In this document: piece by piece, positions 9,077 through 19,780 of the stretch | How the letters are laid out: each line of letters opens with the position of its first letter | Numbering within the stretch: the first letter of the stretch is position 1 | Assembly (NCBI GenBank): GCA_947493455.1 | Contig: CANLRB010000005.1 | Span: 229,339-293,338 of the forward strand | Direction: 5' to 3' | Source: an uncultured Pseudoalteromonas sp. | GTDB lineage: Bacteria > Pseudomonadota > Gammaproteobacteria > Enterobacterales > Alteromonadaceae | Length of the DNA: 64,000 nucleotides | Made by a program: the position numbers and the translations under genes | The notes under the pieces: model-generated | What the model was told of the DNA's origin: nothing | Databases searched by the model: none | Seen by the model: the letters and a program-made list of their open reading frames with translations, nothing else

Positions 9077-10101
9077 TTATAAGCATGCTCGATAATCTAC
9101 GACCTGCTTTTTTGGCATCGAGCAAATCGAACCACTTTGAAAGCCACTAGTAAAACGAATAACCATTCGTTCTTCGTCTTCTTTTAACACCATTGACTTA
9201 TGTTTTTTAGGGTAGCCATCAAGTGTGCTCCCTTGTCCCTTATAGGTATGCGGATCTGTTGTATCTGTAATATCATCACGAACATAACTGAGTAAGTCGA
9301 CAATGCTATTTCTAAGTAACGTTTCCAACTCTGTAAGCTTGTGCGTACTCCAAATATCTACAGCGAGTTTCCCTTTCTCATTAAAACTAAAATCATCCGC
9401 TTTTGCTTGCTTCATTGCTTTGAAGTATTTTACTTTCTCTTCGTTCAGTCGTCTTAGTTGCTTTGATTTTGCCATATATTCGGCGTTTACTTTCGTGATT
9501 GCCGCTTTTTCATCTGCTTTAGTTTTCACAAATGGCGCTAGCGCATAACCGTAATAACGATAGTCATTAGTAAACAGTACATTATCCTTACGAATGCCTT
9601 TTTCATAAAGTGTAACTTGGGTAAAGACTAATGGTGTTCGATACTCAGAAGCAAGTAAATAGGCCGTATTAAAAACTAAAAAAAGGTCGCCGGGAGGCAA
9701 GTACTTTCCAGCGTCTTTGCGCGTCTTAACTGTTGATATACCGGAAAATTTAACTCTGTCCTTTAATTTTTTTGATAACTCTTGTTCGAACAATAAATCA
9801 AAGTCTAAGCCTTGAAGCTTGTTGCGAAGTGCTGCCAAGTTCTCGTTCGCCGCGGCCTCATGTTTAGCATTAGCAGAAGCATCTAAAGCCGCCCCGAGAA
9901 TTGCCCCTACAGCACCTTGCTGTAAATAAACACTACTATTATCTTGAATAGGATACTCCGCATTAATTTCTGATTGCGTTATCAGTGAATAAACGGGGAT
10001 CTGTTTGTCATCCAAAGACATTGTGAGGGGCTGCTTTTTTGGTGTTACAAGACAACCGCTAACAAAAAGACTTAGGCAAACAAGTATTAACTTTTACACA
10101 T
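9077..10101 (-). CDS. Putative lipoprotein, frameshifted within its signal peptide
   Basis: Function unknown. The long frame begins at an ATG at 10021 (MSLDDKQIPVYS...), but in-frame codons upstream of it encode a lipoprotein signal peptide, KLILVCLSLFVSGC. That frame meets TAA before a start codon. One base away lies ATG TGT AAA (10101-10093) with an AGGA site 6 nt upstream. If the A run at 10092-10095 (four bases, as read on the minus strand) had one more A, the reading would be MCKKLILVCLSLFVSGC with lipidation at C17. The mature part has a Gly/Ala-rich segment near AVGAILGAALDAS and a charged coiled region (KADEKAAITKVNAEYMAKSK). A sequencing error, a true mutation or slippage are all possible. 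Confidence 0.6.
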
Positions 10102-10162
10102 TAATTTTCCTATTACGAGTATATTGACAAGTTTAAATGGAAGGGTAAATTAGCACATTAGT

Positions 10163-10243
10163 AGAACGGCTACACTCGCTGTTGTGGTCACTAAGCAAAG
10201 TATTCTATGCAGCATAGTATTGCTTATTAATTCTAACCGTTCT
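10163..10243. repeat. Nested inverted repeats downstream of flrA
   Basis: Outer arms AGAACGG (10163-10169) and CCGTTCT (10237-10243) enclose TAAGCAA (10192-10198)/TTGCTTA (10220-10226) and the perfect 13-nt palindrome CTATGCAGCATAG (10205-10217). Placed just after the flrA stop; it may end or stabilise the flrA transcript. No T run follows. Confidence 0.4.
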
Positions 10244-10254
10244 ATTTACTACTA

Positions 10255-11697
10255 TCACTCTTTATTAAGATGGTATTTTTTCATTTTTTCAACGAGTGTC
10301 GTGCGGCGTACACCTAGAATTTCCGCCGCGCGTGCGACAACATAATCGAATCGCTCTAACGCTTGGCGTATTAGTTCGATTTCAAGTTCAGCTAAATAAT
10401 CTTTTAGCTGTATTCCCTCTTCGGGTAATACTGACGGTGACGAGGTCGTCGCTAACGGTTCATCGTATGAGTCATCGTCATAATCGCCAAAATCACTGAA
10501 AATATCATTTAGAGCTTCACGTTCTAATATTTCTTCCGGGTATTCAGGAACGTATTCTTCAACGTCGATATGTTGATATTTTCGGGGCAAATCACTCACG
10601 TCCACCACTTTTTCTGGGAACATGATCATCATGCGCTCGACTAAGTTTGACAGTTCGCGTACATTGCCTGGCCAACGATGTTCTTTTAAGCTCTCGAGCG
10701 CTCGCTCGGTAAACTTGGTTGAGCTGCCACCCATAGCGATATTGCGCTTAATTAGCTCTTGCAATAAGAGCGGTATGTCGTCTTTACGATCCGCCAATGA
10801 TGGATTTTCAATTGGAAATACATTTAAACGATAATATAAGTCTTCCCGAAATGATTCGTCTTCAATCATTTTCTCTAAGTTACGGTGCGTCGCGGCGATA
10901 ATACGTACATCTGCTTTAATCGCCTTGCCGCCACCAACACGCTCATACACACGCTCTTGCAATACGCGCAATAGCTTTACCTGCATTTGCTGCGGCATAT
11001 CACCAATTTCGTCTAAAAAGAGTGTGCCACCTTGTGCCATTTCAAAACGCCCTTTACGTGTTGAAATCGCGCCGGTAAACGCGCCTTTTTCATGACCAAA
11101 TAATTCACTCTCAAGTAAATCAGCCGGAATAGCGCCGCAGTTAACAGGAATAAACGGGGCATTTGAGCGAGATGATAACAAGTGAATGTTGCGCGCAACC
11201 ACTTCTTTACCAGTACCCGACTCGCCGAGTATCAATACATTTGCAGTGGTTTTGGCGACCTGTTGGATCAAGAACCGAATTTCTTCAATTGCAGGCGTTG
11301 CACCAATTAAGCCGTCGAAGTCTCTAACTTGATTTGCCTGATTGCGGTTTGGTAAATGACGCTTATATTCTTGGCAATCACGAATAAATTCAGTGGTTGT
11401 TGCGTAACTAAACGGTTCGGATACGATGCCAACCACATTGGCAAGCGCCAATAGCGGCTTTAATGTATCACCGAGTAATAAAAATGGGACTTCGGGTGCA
11501 TTTTTGATCAGCTCTTCATGATCGCCGTTTTGCAGTGCGCCCAAAAAAATGGCTGAAACTTGAAAACTTGCAAACTCAGCCACTTGCTGAGTTGATACCA
11601 CTTTGTTTTTTTCGCCGATAAAGTTAAGGGCAACCGATAGCTCACTCGCACGTCGTTGATTTTCATCAACAATCAAAATACCTTCAAATTCGCTCAT
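10255..11697 (-). CDS. flrA: Flagellar master regulator FlrA (FleQ type)
   Basis: Sigma-54 enhancer-binding protein at the top of the polar flagellar hierarchy. The N-terminal FleQ domain (1-115) resembles a receiver but lacks the usual phosphorylation site; the AAA+ domain has Walker A GESGTGKE (158-165) and GAFTGA (205-210); the C-terminus has a Fis-type helix-turn-helix (ILGVRRTTLVEKMKK). An acidic linker near 400-430 (EDDYDDDSY-like) is present. 480 residues, typical. I found no sigma-54 or sigma-28 element upstream, as expected for a gene transcribed by housekeeping sigma. It is separated from flrBC by about 5.4 kb. Confidence 0.95.
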   Translation of the reverse strand: MSEFEGILIVDENQRRASELSVALNFIGEKNKVVSTQQVAEFASFQVSAIFLGALQNGDHEELIKNAPEVPFLLLGDTLKPLLALANVVGIVSEPFSYATTTEFIRDCQEYKRHLPNRNQANQVRDFDGLIGATPAIEEIRFLIQQVAKTTANVLILGESGTGKEVVARNIHLLSSRSNAPFIPVNCGAIPADLLESELFGHEKGAFTGAISTRKGRFEMAQGGTLFLDEIGDMPQQMQVKLLRVLQERVYERVGGGKAIKADVRIIAATHRNLEKMIEDESFREDLYYRLNVFPIENPSLADRKDDIPLLLQELIKRNIAMGGSSTKFTERALESLKEHRWPGNVRELSNLVERMMIMFPEKVVDVSDLPRKYQHIDVEEYVPEYPEEILEREALNDIFSDFGDYDDDSYDEPLATTSSPSVLPEEGIQLKDYLAELEIELIRQALERFDYVVARAAEILGVRRTTLVEKMKKYHLNKE

Positions 11698-11769
11698 TTA
11701 ACTTATTAATTTTATTACGCTTAGTTTTTATTTTAACGGCAATGTAAAGTTATGCAATGACGAAGCGGC

Positions 11770-11795
11770 AAAAAATTGGCATTAATCAATTTTTT
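11770..11795 (-). terminator. Weak AT-rich hairpin after the short flagellin gene
   Basis: AAAAAATTG (11770-11778) and CAATTTTTT (11787-11795) can pair with an 8-nt loop, leaving a T run on the minus strand. It lies between the isolated flagellin and flrA. Confidence 0.4.
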
Positions 11796-11818
11796 GACAC
11801 TTTTAAAATATATTTATT

Positions 11819-12604
11819 TTAGAGCAAGCCGAGTACTTGCCCTGCATTTTGATTGGCCTGTCCTCGTAAGATCAATGCCGCCTGAGACTGAATGTCACTT
11901 TGTACTTTTTGCGACGCGATTGCCGCAAAATCGGCATCTTGTATGCGACTTTGTGAGGCAGCGACATTCACAGCTTGATTGGCATTACCACGAATACTCT
12001 GCTCAAACGCATTTTGCGCCGCACCTAAACTTGCCCGATTACTATTAATGTCATCACGTGCTTGTTGTGTCACGTCTATTGCTGCTTGCGCACCCGCTTG
12101 AGTACTGACATCAATGGTTAACACATTGGCAACGACACTCGCATCGCCTGCGTTCACATTTTGAGTTTGATTTGAGTCTGCCCCCACCTGAAAACTCACG
12201 TCACTGCCGTTGAAAATTTCTTTGCCAGCAAAACTGGTATTTGCGAACGTGTCGCTGATACCTTCTTGCAGTTGACTAATCTCATCTTGAATGGCGCTCC
12301 TATCAACATCACTAAGCGCCCCATTTGCCGCTTGTAAAGATAGCTCTTCAATACGTGAAACTGACTCATTGACACCAGCGAGAGCCCCTTCGGCCGTTTG
12401 TGAAAACGAAATCCCGTCATAGGCGTTACTGATCCCTTGGTTATACCCATTTTGTTGCGCTTGCAAACGGTCAATAATTTGCAGTGCTGCGGCATCATCC
12501 GCTGCTGAATTAACTTTTTTACCGGTCGCTAATTGCTGCATCAGTGTATTTTGTGTTTCTTGAGTTTTGTTTAACAAGAAATTAGAGGGGCCTTGCACTT
12601 TCAT
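11819..12604 (-). CDS. Short divergent flagellin
   Basis: Filament subunit-like protein of 261 residues, about 60 shorter than the three tandem flagellins. It has the conserved N-terminal D0/D1 segments (SNFLLNKTQETQNTLMQQL, SAADDAAALQIIDRL, ISFSQTAEGAL) and the C-terminal helix ending QNAGQVLGLL, with a short variable middle (residues 130-185). It begins MKVQGPSN rather than the MAL(F/Y)VNTNVSSLNAQ of the others. A good GGAG site precedes ATG. It sits alone between flrA and pseB, and I see no flagellar-type promoter upstream. It could be a minor or tip-proximal flagellin; it is less likely to be a hook-filament junction protein, since flgK and flgL are elsewhere. Confidence 0.85.
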   Translation of the reverse strand: MKVQGPSNFLLNKTQETQNTLMQQLATGKKVNSAADDAAALQIIDRLQAQQNGYNQGISNAYDGISFSQTAEGALAGVNESVSRIEELSLQAANGALSDVDRSAIQDEISQLQEGISDTFANTSFAGKEIFNGSDVSFQVGADSNQTQNVNAGDASVVANVLTIDVSTQAGAQAAIDVTQQARDDINSNRASLGAAQNAFEQSIRGNANQAVNVAASQSRIQDADFAAIASQKVQSDIQSQAALILRGQANQNAGQVLGLL

Positions 12605-12749
12605 CTCATTACTCCATTAAGTTAATACTCTTAGCAACGCTTTATTTCACAGCTAAGTTACATGCGCTGCCACAGCCTTGCTATGGCTTTAAGTATAGCA
12701 ATAATTGCGCGCTTTTTAGGCTGCGCGACAGTATTTTAACTAAAACTAT

Positions 12750-12764
12750 TGGCATAATAACTGC
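12750..12764 (+). promoter_or_regulatory. Candidate sigma-54 promoter of the pseB operon
   Basis: TGGCATAATAACTGC matches TGGCAC-N5-TTGC with exact GG/GC spacing and two mismatches. It lies 85 nt upstream of the pseB ATG and points into it. Confidence 0.6.
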
Positions 12765-12834
12765 TTAATGAGCTAAAGTAATGATAGGCCACATTTTTAT
12801 ATAGATATTATTATTCTGCTTAACTTAAATTTAA

Positions 12835-14995
<2,161 letters not shown>

Positions 14996-14999
<4 letters not shown>

Positions 15000-15856
15000 A
15001 GCTCGCACTAGGTACAGTTCAATTTGGTGTTGACTACGGCATTAGCAACCAAGATGGTCAAACGCCGCAGCAGCAAGTAAAAGATATACTCCAATATGCG
15101 AGCGAACATAATATTGACCTGCTCGATACCGCCGCAGCGTATGGCGAAGCAGAATCGGTACTTGGAAAATGCAACGGGCATCAATTTAAACTTGTATCAA
15201 AACTCCCGCCAATCGAGCTAAACCATGGCACGGCACTCGAATTTGCAGAAGCGGCTTTAAACAAATCATTAGATGATTTAAATACAACTTCGATTTATGG
15301 TTATCTGTTGCATCGCGCTGATGACTTAGCGAACTATCCTGAGCTTTTAGATTGGCTTAAAACCCAAAAACAACAAGGCATAATCGATAAAATTGGTGTG
15401 TCAGTGTATAGCCCGGAGCAGGCGCTCACTATTATAAACACACATCAAATCGAACTTATGCAAATTCCACTTAACCTATTTGACCAGCGCTTTATCACCT
15501 CAGGAGCGCTCGATATACTCAAAAACCATAATGTTGAAGTACATGTTAGGTCAGTATTTCTTCAGGGTTTATTGCTGCAACAAGAAAAGCACCGCAATGC
15601 GTATTTTGAACCACTTAACCCACATTTCGAATTGCTAAATTCATTAACACAAAAGCATCACGTTTCAACGCTCGCACTAGCCCTCAATTTTGTTTACCAA
15701 CTTGAACAGGTTGATCAAGTGGTCGTTGGCGTGAATAACAAAGCACAGTTAACATCGATTATTGAGTCGTTAGATAGTGACTTGCCCGAAATCGATTGGC
15801 AGCGACTCAGTTGCGACAATCTCGCATTTATCGACCCAAGTCGCTGGCCCGTATAA
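14996..15856 (+). CDS. Aldo/keto reductase family protein of the glycan locus
   Basis: NADPH-dependent aldo/keto reductase fold (AKR): residues start MKLALGTVQFGVDYGISN, followed by LLDTAAAYGEAE (catalytic Asp-Tyr region), and a late VVGVNNKAQL cofactor-binding segment. 286 residues. It overlaps pseC, so it belongs to the pseBC operon and probably modifies a keto group of the nucleotide sugar or of the finished sugar. AKRs occur in several flagellin-glycan loci, but the exact substrate here is not known. Confidence 0.8.
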
Positions 15857-15870
15857 ATCCGAGTTGTTAT

Positions 15871-16608
15871 TCACAACTTAGAATAATGTACTGCATCACC
15901 GTGACCCCATTCAATTAGCTCACGCGTTTTTGATGGGCCTAAATTAAATAAGCAATCAATCACACTTAAATGTGAAATAAACTCGCCGTACAATTGGGTG
16001 TATTCTGGATGTGTAAAGTTTTGATAAAAAACTTCTAAACCGTTTTGTGCAAGCGCGCCGCCGGGAACCGTTTCTTCAATATACGCTTTCGCTCCAACCG
16101 GAGACAAATAGTCAGTTGCACCTAAATGGCGACAAATATTAACCAGCTTTTCATCTTTCACGCCGGTCATTTCTGGCAGCGCTGACGCCACCACAAAATT
16201 ACTTTTTAACCCGATGTAATCACAGAGTAACTTAATCAGCTCAATGTTAAATTCGCCGAGTAAATTTGTATGTGGCAACTCATAGTACGCCACTAACTTA
16301 GGATAAAGTTCGTCAAAAAAGGGCGTTTTGCGATAACACGTCGCCATGCTTTTTAAATGCTTTTTACGCCATGGGTGCCCTTTGGCAAACTCGGTGGTAT
16401 TTATGTTTGCTGCCATGCGACCATTCGGCGTTGCTACCGCACAAGTAAGCATTAACTCACCACTTGCTCCTTTGATGCGATTACGTACATGCCAATCGCT
16501 TTTTTCAAGCTTTACATTATCTAAAAATACAAAGGTATCTGCACTATTAATCAAATCGAAATAGCCTAGCCAAGGCAAATAAGTTGGCTGCATTACACTC
16601 ACGACCAT
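15871..16608 (-). CDS. WbqC family protein
   Basis: Member of the WbqC-like family, found in O-antigen and flagellin glycan loci; its chemistry is not settled. Recognised by the start VVSVMQPTYLPWLGYF and by DTFVFLDNVKLEKSDWHVRNRI, both family hallmarks. 245 residues, soluble. Last gene of the nine-gene minus operon; its ATG overlaps the stop of the upstream methyltransferase (TAATG). It ends 14 nt from the convergent aldo/keto reductase gene, where a 6-bp hairpin arm (AGTTGT/ACAACT) is visible. A role in transferring an acyl or amino-acid group to the sugar is speculation. Confidence 0.8.
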   Translation of the reverse strand: MVVSVMQPTYLPWLGYFDLINSADTFVFLDNVKLEKSDWHVRNRIKGASGELMLTCAVATPNGRMAANINTTEFAKGHPWRKKHLKSMATCYRKTPFFDELYPKLVAYYELPHTNLLGEFNIELIKLLCDYIGLKSNFVVASALPEMTGVKDEKLVNICRHLGATDYLSPVGAKAYIEETVPGGALAQNGLEVFYQNFTHPEYTQLYGEFISHLSVIDCLFNLGPSKTRELIEWGHGDAVHYSKL

Positions 16609-17240
16609 TACATTACCACCTCAGCCGCAGTTTTATTGAGCTGCATCGTAAACTCATACGGAAAGCCGCCATCCTTGGTCACATAGTCGTGTTTCAGCAA
16701 AACATAGGGCGTTAACGTCAACTTACACTCTTCAAATAAATTAAGCGGTGAAATATAAAATAAACTTGGCTCTTGATACTCTACATAACTGGATAAAGCA
16801 TTAAATAGTACTGACTTCGAACATGCTGCGAAGCTCATTGCTAAAGTTTTATCTAAAAACTGCCGATTGTCGTCCATTTTATTATTAAAAATACCGCTAA
16901 TAAGCACATGATCATAACTTGTTGGTAATTGGTCTTTATAAATATCAAACTCGATAAAATCAGCCTTGGCATCATCTTGATAGGCCGATTGCGCGTGTTG
17001 AATAAACTCGGGCACAAAGTCGCAGCCTAAGTAGCGACCGGTAAAACCATGCGAACGTAAAAACGGCAGCATATCAGCCAGGCCACAGCCTAAATCAATT
17101 ACATCATCATTGTTACTTATCAATGACAAGAATATCGCAAAGCGAACAGCTTGCGCCTCTTTTGACACATGCTGCACCGCCGCGGGCTCTGCACCATGTT
17201 TCTCATATAAACCTTGGTAATATGCTTTTAAATTTGTCAT
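16608..17240 (-). CDS. Class I SAM-dependent methyltransferase (1)
   Basis: Small soluble methyltransferase of 210 residues. SAM-binding motif I is visible as DVIDLGCGLADMLPFLR, followed by acidic post-I (YLGCDFVPE). It lies between the DegT-type aminotransferase and WbqC with 1-4 nt overlaps. Probably methylates the nonulosonate glycan or its precursor; the substrate cannot be read from sequence. Confidence 0.75.
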   Translation of the reverse strand: MTNLKAYYQGLYEKHGAEPAAVQHVSKEAQAVRFAIFLSLISNNDDVIDLGCGLADMLPFLRSHGFTGRYLGCDFVPEFIQHAQSAYQDDAKADFIEFDIYKDQLPTSYDHVLISGIFNNKMDDNRQFLDKTLAMSFAACSKSVLFNALSSYVEYQEPSLFYISPLNLFEECKLTLTPYVLLKHDYVTKDGGFPYEFTMQLNKTAAEVVM

Positions 17241-18172
17241 TGGGGTTGGTACTCGTTAATGCAATTGACCATGTCTTCTAATTGCTTTTTCGGCGTTTGG
17301 TAACGCACAAATAAATTAATCATGTCAGCGGCTATACGCTCTGCATTGGGACAATCTGCATTGGTTTGCAAATCACTTAAACTTTTATAATGGGTAGTAA
17401 ATAACACATCGCGCTGGCTCGCATAGTGCAAAAACGCAGCTCTATTTTTGATAAAAAGCGGATAACGCCAATATACCAACTCTTGATTGTATTCACATTT
17501 TACAAAGTGTGGGTTTCGTATGTTTTCTTGCAAGTAGGCAATGTTTTCTTTTCGTTTTGCAACATACGTTGGCAACTCAGCGATACTTTTGTCGAGCAGC
17601 GTTAACACATCGTCGTTATCAAAGCGCGCAATTTGGTTTTGCCCTAAAAAATCTCGACTCGCTTGGTGCATTTTTTCACTGTTAACTAGCACTGCACCAC
17701 CATAGCCTAAGTTAATCGGTTTATCGTAGCCAAAGCTAATCACAGACACATCACCAAAACTGCCAATGGCGTTACCATCAAAGGAGCCGCCATATGCCAA
17801 ACAGGCATCTTCAATAAGTAGTACGTCGTTAATTTTAGCAAACTCGCTAATGGCCATCATATCGCAGTAGTGACCATAGCCATGTACCGCCAAAATTGCA
17901 CTCACCTCGTCATTAAATACCGCCTCTATCTGCGCAACTTCCATTGAGAGTGAATCAAGTGATACATCGGCAAGTACAACATCAAACCCAGCCATTTGAA
18001 TTGAAAAAAGAACAATTGGGCAACAACTAGCGGGTATAATCACCTTGCTATTTGGTGGTAAATCTGCACTTTTTAACGCAGTGATAATCGCCATGCTGCC
18101 CGAAAATGTTAATGTGGTGTACTCTCGCTCGCACAGCTTGGCAAGTTGTGATTCAATGCTCGTTATAACCAC
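17237..18172 (-). CDS. DegT/DnrJ/EryC1/StrS-type aminotransferase, short form
   Basis: PLP-dependent sugar aminotransferase fold. PLP lysine K151 (FGYDKPINLGYGG), pyridine-binding D122 (LLIEDACLAYGG) and the SGSMAII phosphate region near residue 24 are present. At 311 residues it is shorter than the usual 360-400, lacking part of the C-terminal domain, so it may act with a partner or on an unusual substrate. GTG start with AGGA upstream, overlapping the methyltransferase before it by 10 nt. It is distinct from PseC. Confidence 0.8.
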   Translation of the reverse strand: MVITSIESQLAKLCEREYTTLTFSGSMAIITALKSADLPPNSKVIIPASCCPIVLFSIQMAGFDVVLADVSLDSLSMEVAQIEAVFNDEVSAILAVHGYGHYCDMMAISEFAKINDVLLIEDACLAYGGSFDGNAIGSFGDVSVISFGYDKPINLGYGGAVLVNSEKMHQASRDFLGQNQIARFDNDDVLTLLDKSIAELPTYVAKRKENIAYLQENIRNPHFVKCEYNQELVYWRYPLFIKNRAAFLHYASQRDVLFTTHYKSLSDLQTNADCPNAERIAADMINLFVRYQTPKKQLEDMVNCINEYQPQ

Positions 18173-18831
18173 AATCGGATGTCCTTACGATAGCCTGATA
18201 AAGCAAAACCGCTGGGTTGGGCTAAAATTTCAGTCCGTCGAACGGTGTCTTCAAGGCGGCCAATTAAGTTTTGTAAATCATAAAAACGCCACTGCGAGTA
18301 GCGGTGAATATAGGGAATTTGTTGCTCGTAATCGAGATCACTACTGCCTTTGATTTGCGCTTCATATTCTGCGTCTAATAAATCTCCAAGCAAAATCATA
18401 CCGCCAGGCTTTACGACACGGATCATTTCATTAATCACATCAAGTGCATATTGTTCACTCGGAAAGTAATGAAAAATGCTATAGCTCAGCAACTTATCAA
18501 ATGAATTCGTCGCAAAGGGTAATTGATTCGCTTCGCCACAGTGGAACTCGCCTTGCGGCAACAACGTCTTTGCTTTTTTGACCATCGCTTCAGCATAATC
18601 AATACCCGCAATTGACGCGCAGTTTTGCGCCAAGTGAGACAACAATAAGCCACTCCCACAACCGACATCAAGTAAACGTTCACTTTCATTTAGTTGCAAT
18701 TTTTTATTCACATCAAAAGCGAGCGCTCGCCAGTTTTCATCACTTTGCGGGCGACCAACTTGCAACTTAAAGTCGTCGGACTCAACAGCTTGTTGGTGCC
18801 ATTCAGTTTGTTTAGTTAAAAATTCACTCAT
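18163..18831 (-). CDS. Class I SAM-dependent methyltransferase (2)
   Basis: 222 residues with motif I LLDVGCGSGLLL, post-I ASIAGIDYAEAMV, and motif III-like VVKPGGMILLGDLL, all typical of the UbiE/Methyltransf_11 type. Overlaps the PseG-like gene by 8 nt and the aminotransferase by 10 nt. Two different methyltransferases in one operon suggest a doubly methylated or alternatively methylated glycan. Confidence 0.78.
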   Translation of the reverse strand: MSEFLTKQTEWHQQAVESDDFKLQVGRPQSDENWRALAFDVNKKLQLNESERLLDVGCGSGLLLSHLAQNCASIAGIDYAEAMVKKAKTLLPQGEFHCGEANQLPFATNSFDKLLSYSIFHYFPSEQYALDVINEMIRVVKPGGMILLGDLLDAEYEAQIKGSSDLDYEQQIPYIHRYSQWRFYDLQNLIGRLEDTVRRTEILAQPSGFALSGYRKDIRLWL

Positions 18832-19780
18832 AAGATACCTCGAGAATGCGCCGTGCTAAATGCGATGTCGAATGTGTGCTAAACGCTGCTTGTTGGGCGT
18901 TAAACTGTGTCATATACTCGGCAGCTAAAAAGCGTTTCAAACGTTCAATTAGCACTTTACCGTCCGTTTCTTTGATATAACCAAGGTCATAACATAAACC
19001 TTCCTGTGCCAATATTTCGCTATCTATATGCTGTTCTTTGGTTTGTGACAGCGCACAATTGGGTCGCATACAAAAACCAGCTTCATACTTAGTCAATCCA
19101 CCACCTGAAATAACAATATCAGCAGTTTGGTATGCCGCTGCCATATTTGACACAAACGAACTTTGTTCCAATAAATTATTTTTGCAGTGCAATGCGAGCG
19201 GCTCGTGCGCAACAAGTACGATATGTTTATCGCAAACCAGCTTATCGAGCGCACTTATCAATTTATTTGCAATATTAAAACGGTCTTGTGCACCAATGAA
19301 AACCAGAATATGTTTAAAATCAGCTAATGGCCCATTTTTGAGTGCGTTTTCACGAACCGCAACTAAGTCTTCTGAAAACGGGAAATACGCTAAGTCCAAC
19401 AAATGGCGATCGGTTACCTTGCATTGCGTTGCCGCCTGGCAGCGAAAATTAACTATTTTAGAGATAAAATCAAAGTTGTACTGATCAAAATCATCGATTG
19501 CAACAAGTAAAAAGCCGCATTCAGCAAGCTTTTGCAATTGGGTTTGCGTGTTGTGATAGTCATCACACACAATAACCGTGCCAGCACTCAGGTGCTCTAC
19601 GCTTTCTAAGGTTGAAATTTGATTTCGTGCTAATTGCGACATCGCAAACGCATCGTAACGACCCCAAAAGTGAACTTGGGCTCCTTGTTTTACAAGCGCA
19701 ACAGCAATATTTAAACAACGAGAAAAATGCCCTAACCCGGTTTTTTTGGTGCCATGACAATACATCACTACATTAGTCAT
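18824..19780 (-). CDS. PseG/SpsG-like nucleotide-sugar hydrolase
   Basis: GT-B fold protein related to PseG, which removes UDP from UDP-2,4-diacetamido-2,4,6-trideoxy-beta-L-altropyranose. Seen: CHGTKKTGLGHFSRCLNIA at the N-terminus (PseG has GxGHxxRC) and SGGGLTKYEAGFC in the C-terminal nucleotide-binding half. 318 residues. The extra glycine and K-Y-E in place of the usual T(V/P)(Y/W)E sequence differ from classical PseG, so the substrate may be altered. In operon with pseI, overlapping the FAD oxidoreductase by 8 nt. Confidence 0.75.
   Translation of the reverse strand: MTNVVMYCHGTKKTGLGHFSRCLNIAVALVKQGAQVHFWGRYDAFAMSQLARNQISTLESVEHLSAGTVIVCDDYHNTQTQLQKLAECGFLLVAIDDFDQYNFDFISKIVNFRCQAATQCKVTDRHLLDLAYFPFSEDLVAVRENALKNGPLADFKHILVFIGAQDRFNIANKLISALDKLVCDKHIVLVAHEPLALHCKNNLLEQSSFVSNMAAAYQTADIVISGGGLTKYEAGFCMRPNCALSQTKEQHIDSEILAQEGLCYDLGYIKETDGKVLIERLKRFLAAEYMTQFNAQQAAFSTHSTSHLARRILEVSYE

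Noticed and set aside
12620-12720. Sigma-54 promoter for the isolated flagellin (TGGCAGCGCATGTAA)
   Set aside because: The -12 GC is absent at the right distance, so it does not fit the pattern.
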